From: WFQV01 sp964611145
GTDB taxonomy: Bacteria > Bacteroidota > Ignavibacteria > Ignavibacteriales > Melioribacteraceae
Length of the DNA: 28,607 nt
NCBI GenBank assembly: GCA_964611145.1
Contig: CAZSYM010000029.1
Location: forward strand, 1 to 28,607
Reading direction: 5' to 3'
The notes under the pieces are model-generated. The model was not told the origin of the DNA. It searched no databases and saw only the letters and a list, made by a program, of their open reading frames with translations. Shown one piece after another: positions 24,869-28,607 of this stretch; the stretch's first letter is position 1, and each line of letters starts with the position of its first letter. Position numbers and translations under genes: made by a program.

Positions 24869-25318
24869 ATGTTAAAATTAAAACCGTTTGTGCTTGTATT
24901 TCTCTTCCCGCTTCTTTTGTTTGCGCAACAGAAGAAGGCGGACGCGAAAAAATTTCATGCGGAATTCGATTCTTTGAGCGCTCGCAAGGCGGAACTTTTG
25001 AAGCTCAAAGACGAGTTGAAAGCGGAAGTGGAAGCTTTGAACGCCAAATCGGAGCGGTTGGACGCCGCGCTTAAAAAATGTCTTCCCGCCTTTTATATGA
25101 AAAAATACGGTAGAAAAATCGGTTCGAGAATCGCATTGGGAAAAGTCTGGCGCGGTATGACCGAAAGAATGTTGCGTGATAGTTGGGGCAAACCGGATAA
25201 GGTGACCGTTAATCGCCAAAAATACGGCGTGTTCAAACAGTATTATTACGGAAATATCATTTACTTCTTCCGCGACGGAAAATTGATAGATTGGGAAGAC
25301 GGCGGTCGAAAGAGATAA
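24869..25318 (+). CDS. Small exported coiled-coil protein with SmpA/BamE-like C-terminus
   Basis: The 149-residue product has a signal peptide (ending LLLFAQQ), then a strong coiled coil at about 30-70 (KAELLKLKDELKAEVEALNA). A compact C-terminal part of about 60 residues follows: KVWRGMTERMLRDSWGKPDK, then YGVFKQYYYGNIIYFFRDGKL. The GMT..(M/V)...(W/G)GxP pattern followed by beta strands recalls SmpA/BamE-type domains that bind or stabilise envelope proteins, but the match is weak. The start is chosen at ATG 24869 because AGGAGA lies 7 bases before it, and the in-frame TTG at 24845 would put extra residues before the signal peptide. It probably acts in the periplasm. It precedes LPS genes, but a 77-bp gap makes co-function uncertain. 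Confidence 0.7.
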   Translation: MLKLKPFVLVFLFPLLLFAQQKKADAKKFHAEFDSLSARKAELLKLKDELKAEVEALNAKSERLDAALKKCLPAFYMKKYGRKIGSRIALGKVWRGMTERMLRDSWGKPDKVTVNRQKYGVFKQYYYGNIIYFFRDGKLIDWEDGGRKR

Positions 25319-25395
25319 GGGCGTTGCGGATTTGTCTTCGACGGAGGGGAACGCGCTCTTGAAGCGGAACAATGTAATTATTTGAAACTGAATTT

Positions 25396-26385
25396 ATGCC
25401 GAACGAAAACCCTTCGAAAATATTGATAATTCGCCTAAGTTCACTCGGCGACGTACTTTTGACAACGCCTCTTATAAGAAGCGTGCGGAAAAAGTATCCG
25501 AAAGCAAACTTGGATTTTCTGGTTAAACCTCAATTTGCCGACGCTATTCGTTTTAATCCTTACCTGAACGAGATAATCGAATATAACCGCCAAAAGCCGA
25601 GGGAAACAATAGCGAAGTTGCGAAAGGGGAATTACGATTTGGTGATAGATTTGCAGAATAATCTTCGCAGTCGGCGGGTGCGCAAAGTTTTGAAATGCGA
25701 AAGTTTTGTTTTTAAAAAGCCCACTTTCGAAAAATTTATGCTCGTGCATTTTAAGAAGAATTATTTCGGCGGCGTCTTTCCCATTCCTCTTCGTTATATT
25801 CAATCCGTTAAAGGCTTGGAACCCGATTCGGAAGGCTTGGATTTGTTCCTGCCGGAGGGAGTGCAATCGGTTTTGGAAGAGGATAAACGCTACGTGGGAC
25901 TTTGCCCGGGGGCAAAGCATTTTACAAAAAGATACCCGTCCGATTATTTTATTGAACTTGGGCGAAAACTTGTCGAATACGGCTTGCAACCTGTAATTTT
26001 CGGCGGGCGGGATGATAAGGAAATTTGCGAGGAAGTTGCAAGAGGCGTCGAAGGCGCAATTAATTTGTGCAATGATAATAAATTATTCCAGACGGCTGTC
26101 GAGATGCGGAAATGCAAGTTTGTGGTTTGCAACGACAGCGGATTAATGCACGTGGCGGCGGCGGTGCGAACACCCGTGGCGGCTATCTTCGGCTCCACCG
26201 TTAGGGAATTCGGCTTTGTGCCTTTCGGTGTGAAACATATCGTAGTGGAAAACAATCAACTGGATTGCCGACCGTGTACTCACATAGGCAAAAGCAAATG
26301 TCCCAAAAAACATTTCGAGTGTATGCGTAGCCTTACTCCCGCGCTCGTTTTCGAAGAAATTAAAAAATTTTCGAGTGAACTATGA
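25396..26385 (+). CDS. Glycosyltransferase family 9, heptosyltransferase-like (LPS core)
   Basis: The 329-residue cytosolic or membrane-associated GT-B enzyme would transfer heptose (or a related sugar) from ADP-heptose to Kdo or the core of LPS. Visible are the N-terminal motif LIIRLSSLGDVLLTTP with Asp19, the central VGLCPGAKHFTKRYP, and the donor-site VVCNDSGLMHVAAAVRTP followed by AAIFGST. Near the C-terminus is the Cys-rich segment CRPCTHIGKSKCPKKHFEC typical of WaaC/WaaF/WaaQ relatives. Which heptosyltransferase it is cannot be decided from sequence. The stop overlaps the waaA start as ATGA, so both core-initiating steps are coupled in one transcript. Confidence 0.9.
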   Translation: MPNENPSKILIIRLSSLGDVLLTTPLIRSVRKKYPKANLDFLVKPQFADAIRFNPYLNEIIEYNRQKPRETIAKLRKGNYDLVIDLQNNLRSRRVRKVLKCESFVFKKPTFEKFMLVHFKKNYFGGVFPIPLRYIQSVKGLEPDSEGLDLFLPEGVQSVLEEDKRYVGLCPGAKHFTKRYPSDYFIELGRKLVEYGLQPVIFGGRDDKEICEEVARGVEGAINLCNDNKLFQTAVEMRKCKFVVCNDSGLMHVAAAVRTPVAAIFGSTVREFGFVPFGVKHIVVENNQLDCRPCTHIGKSKCPKKHFECMRSLTPALVFEEIKKFSSEL

Positions 26386-27665
26386 ATTTATGGCGAATTA
26401 TTTACACTTATTTTTTCTTTCCCCTTTTTGCCTTTATTGTAAAGGTGGCGTCTTTCTTTAATAAGAAAATCAAAAAAGGGCTTGAGGATAGACAAAAGCT
26501 TTATGAGAATCTTATTATAGATTTGACCGGTTTGAACCGAAGGCGGAAAACAATTTGGTTCCATTCGGCTTCGCTTGGCGAGTTCGAACAGGCGAAACCG
26601 ATAATAGAAAAATTAAAGGGAAATTATGAAGTCAATATAATCGTAACTTTCTTTTCCCCTTCCGGCTATGACAATTCAAAGAGTTATCCTTTTGCGGATG
26701 TGATAGCGTATATTCCTTTGGATTATCCGACTAAGGTCAAGAGGTTTTTGGATCTTATTCGTCCCGACTTGACCGTCTTTATGCGCTATGATATTTGGCC
26801 GAACATGATTTGGGAATTGGGACACCGTAAAATTCCTGTCTTTATTGTGGATGCAACAATGCGGAGTAATTCCAAAAGAAAACTCCCGCTGGTAAAAAAC
26901 ATGCACGTTTCCCTTTATAAGGACATCACAAAAATAATTTGTGTTTCCGAGGAGGATAAGAAAAATTTTCTGCGTTTTAAAATTCCCGAGCATAAAATCG
27001 AAGTTGTGGGAGACACACGGTTCGACAGAGTTTTTCAAAAAAGTTTGGAAGCGAAGAGCAAGAAACTTTTCAAGGACGATTTCTTCGAGGGCAAAAAGGT
27101 GTTTGTTTTCGGGAGTTCTTGGGAGTTCGACGAAAACGTAGTTTTCCCCGCTGTGGAAAAAATGTTGAAATACGATTCAAGTTTTGTAATGATTGTTGCT
27201 CCCCACGAACCGACGGTTTATAATATTGAAAGAATCGAGAATTATTTCGCCAAAACCTTTGCGACGATTCGCTTTTCTTTCTTGAACAATTACGATAGCG
27301 AACGAATAATAATAATAGATTCAATCGGAATTTTACTTACGCTTTATTACTATGCGGATGTGGCTTACGTTGGCGGAGGTTTCAAGGCTGGTGTGCATAA
27401 TGTTTTAGAACCCGCCGTCTATGGCGTGCCGGTTTTATTTGGTCCCAAGATAGAAAACTCGCAAGAGGCTTTGAAGCTTGTGGATTTGGGCGCTGGCTTC
27501 GTGGTTCGGGATAAAAAACAAGCTTACAGAATTTTGCGCACTCTCTTTCGGGACGATGAACAGAGGCGGAAAAGCGGTTTGATTTCTTTCGATTATGTCG
27601 AAAAAAATCTTGGCGCTACGGATAAAATAATAACGGAGATAAAATCCGTATTAAATTTTGATTGA
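26382..27665 (+). CDS. waaA: 3-deoxy-D-manno-octulosonic-acid (Kdo) transferase
   Basis: WaaA (KdtA) adds Kdo from CMP-Kdo to lipid A precursor at the inner face of the cytoplasmic membrane, an early step of LPS core assembly. The 427-residue product has an N-terminal membrane anchor (5-25). The acceptor-site motif is WFHSASLGEFEQAKP, where E67 corresponds to the catalytic Glu of E. coli WaaA (Glu60 in the same motif). Also present are YDIWPNMIWEL and VDATMRSNSKRK, and the donor-site VGDTRFDRV, FVFGSSWEFDE, PHEPT and YVGGGFKAGVHNVLEPAVYG. Length is normal. It overlaps the upstream GT9 gene by 4 bp. It shows the organism makes Kdo-containing LPS. The number of Kdo residues added cannot be predicted. 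Confidence 0.96.
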   Translation: MNLWRIIYTYFFFPLFAFIVKVASFFNKKIKKGLEDRQKLYENLIIDLTGLNRRRKTIWFHSASLGEFEQAKPIIEKLKGNYEVNIIVTFFSPSGYDNSKSYPFADVIAYIPLDYPTKVKRFLDLIRPDLTVFMRYDIWPNMIWELGHRKIPVFIVDATMRSNSKRKLPLVKNMHVSLYKDITKIICVSEEDKKNFLRFKIPEHKIEVVGDTRFDRVFQKSLEAKSKKLFKDDFFEGKKVFVFGSSWEFDENVVFPAVEKMLKYDSSFVMIVAPHEPTVYNIERIENYFAKTFATIRFSFLNNYDSERIIIIDSIGILLTLYYYADVAYVGGGFKAGVHNVLEPAVYGVPVLFGPKIENSQEALKLVDLGAGFVVRDKKQAYRILRTLFRDDEQRRKSGLISFDYVEKNLGATDKIITEIKSVLNFD

Positions 27666-27688
27666 GCTAAAAAATTGTGGAGGCGAAA

Positions 27689-28108
27689 ATGAAGATAAAA
27701 ACGTTTTCCTTCACTGTGGAAACCAAGGGCTTTACCGATATAATTGATATTACCGAAAAAGTGCAAAATGTCGTTTCCGAAGAAGGATTTACGGAAGGTA
27801 GTGCTTTGGTTTTCGTGCCGGGTTCCACGGCGGGTATTACTACCATAGAATACGAGCCGGGACTTTTGCGCGATTTACCCGAATTTTTCGAGAGAATAAT
27901 TCCTTCCGACAAAAGATATTTTCATAACGACACGTGGCACGATGGCAACGGTTTTTCGCATGTGCGAGCGGCGTTGCAGGGTGCATCGTTCACCGTCCCT
28001 TTTTCCGCTGGCAGACTTTTGTTAGGAACCTGGCAGCAAATAGTTCTAATCGATTTCGATAATCGTTCTCGCAATCGCCGGGTGATTGTCCAAGTAACGG
28101 GGGAATGA
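27689..28108 (+). CDS. YjbQ/UPF0047-family protein
   Basis: The product is 139 residues, a full-length member of the UPF0047 family. Conserved blocks are STAGITTIEYEPGLLRD, FHNDTWHDGNGFSHVRAALQ with three His/Asp residues thought to bind metal, SFTVPFSAGRLLLGTWQQI and FDNRSRNRRVIVQVTGE. E. coli YjbQ can replace thiamine-phosphate synthase when overexpressed, but the physiological role is unsettled, so no pathway is claimed. The ATG at 27689 is chosen over an in-frame GTG four codons upstream because GGAGG at 27679-27683 sits 5 bases before it. The following LOG-family gene starts 1 base after its stop. Confidence 0.92.
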   Translation: MKIKTFSFTVETKGFTDIIDITEKVQNVVSEEGFTEGSALVFVPGSTAGITTIEYEPGLLRDLPEFFERIIPSDKRYFHNDTWHDGNGFSHVRAALQGASFTVPFSAGRLLLGTWQQIVLIDFDNRSRNRRVIVQVTGE

Positions 28109-28109
28109 G

Positions 28110-28607
28110 ATGAAATATATTACCGTCTTCGGTAGCGCAAAACCACAGCGGGGCGACGAGGAATACGAAATCGCAAGGGAATTGGGAGAGCTTATTGCCA
28201 AGGGAGGCTTTGGAGTTGTGAGCGGAGGCTATGGCGGAATTATGCAAGCCGTCTCCGAAGGTTGCTCCGCCTTCGGTGGAAAGGCAATAGGTGTAACGGT
28301 TGCAAGTTTCGGCAGAAAACCGAACCCCTTTTTGAGCGAGATAATCGAGACGGATTCCATTTTTGAAAGGATTGAAACATTGATGGAATTGGGCGACGGT
28401 TTTGTGGTTTTGAGCGGTGGAACGGGAACGCTTTTGGAACTCGCTGTCGTTTGGGAAATGTTCAATAAAGGGGTTTTGCCGCCGAAACCGGTGGCTGTCC
28501 ACGGCGAGATGTGGAAATGCCTGATTGATACTATGAAGCGTAGAATGGAATTCGAAAAACGTTCCCCCATACCTCTACAACATTTCCGGACGGTTAAGGA
28601 GTGTTTT
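28110..28607 (+). CDS. LOG-family (lysine-decarboxylase-like) protein, cut by window end
   Basis: 166 codons are visible with no stop, so the 3' end lies outside the window. The frame opens MKYITVFGSAKPQRGDEEYE and carries the two nucleotide-binding loops of the family: VVSGGYGGIMQAVSEG (like GGGxxGLM) near 36-51 and VVLSGGTGTLLELAVVWEM (like PGGxGTxxE) near 101-119. These are the signatures of LOG-type phosphoribohydrolases, which cleave ribose-5-phosphate from cytokinin-type or other nucleoside monophosphates. In bacteria the real substrate is often unknown. The SGG in place of PGG in the second loop is a mild variant. The start is ATG 28110, one base after the upstream stop, without a clear ribosome binding site. 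Confidence 0.88.
   Translation, partial: MKYITVFGSAKPQRGDEEYEIARELGELIAKGGFGVVSGGYGGIMQAVSEGCSAFGGKAIGVTVASFGRKPNPFLSEIIETDSIFERIETLMELGDGFVVLSGGTGTLLELAVVWEMFNKGVLPPKPVAVHGEMWKCLIDTMKRRMEFEKRSPIPLQHFRTVKECF

Noticed and set aside
25321..25354. GCGTT/AACGC inverted pair between the coiled-coil gene and the GT9 gene
   Set aside because: The stem is 5 bp with a 24-base loop and no T tract, too weak for a terminator.
1..28607. tRNA, rRNA, CRISPR arrays, insertion sequences, phage or toxin-antitoxin genes
   Set aside because: No tRNA cloverleaf, rRNA motif, regularly spaced direct repeats, transposase, integrase or toxin-like gene could be seen on either strand.

Overview
The window comes from a Gram-negative bacterium of the FCB superphylum, most likely the Ignavibacteria/Kryptonia side of Bacteroidota. 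The evidence is several proteins ending in type IX secretion (T9SS) type A sorting domains of the NPFNP style, a PorV/PorQ-family outer-membrane protein, a TonB-dependent receptor with a carboxypeptidase-regulatory-like N-terminus, LPS inner-core genes, and weak Shine-Dalgarno use with frequent start/stop overlaps. No rRNA, tRNA, CRISPR array, insertion sequence or prophage is visible. The taxon is an inference from protein features, not a database match.

Layout. (i) 83-679, minus strand: aat, leucyl/phenylalanyl-tRNA-protein transferase, with a small repeat-like stretch before it at the window edge. (ii) 928-18873, plus strand: a tightly packed run of ten genes closed by a strong terminator. 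In order these are a TonB-dependent receptor, a large T9SS-sorted surface protein, a PorV/PorQ-family protein, an OPT-family oligopeptide transporter, a 2-TM coiled-coil protein coupled to it, an XRE-type regulator, an M20 metallopeptidase, an unusual secreted protein joining an N-formylglutamate-amidohydrolase-like domain to a SUMF1 domain, a T9SS-sorted C10 cysteine peptidase, and a T9SS-sorted BNR-repeat protein. (iii) rlpA lipoprotein (+) and clpB (-) converge on a shared hairpin terminator. (iv) 22354-24432: single-chain ADP-forming acyl-CoA synthetase, convergent with a small all-helical protein of unknown function. (v) 24869 to the window end, plus strand: a small exported coiled-coil protein, a GT9 heptosyltransferase-like gene, waaA/kdtA, a YjbQ-family gene, and a LOG-family gene cut by the window end.

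Working together. The 18-kb run reads as a candidate protein/peptide acquisition locus. An extracellular C10 protease would make peptides, the TonB receptor and its surface partner would bring material across the outer membrane, OPT would carry peptides across the inner membrane, and an M20 hydrolase would process them inside. ADP-forming acyl-CoA synthetase downstream fits energy recovery from amino-acid-derived acyl-CoAs. This is inferred from families and order; substrates are not proven. The most unusual single gene is the amidohydrolase-like/SUMF1 fusion at 12454-14436, whose SUMF1 half lacks the cysteine pair of true formylglycine-generating enzymes.
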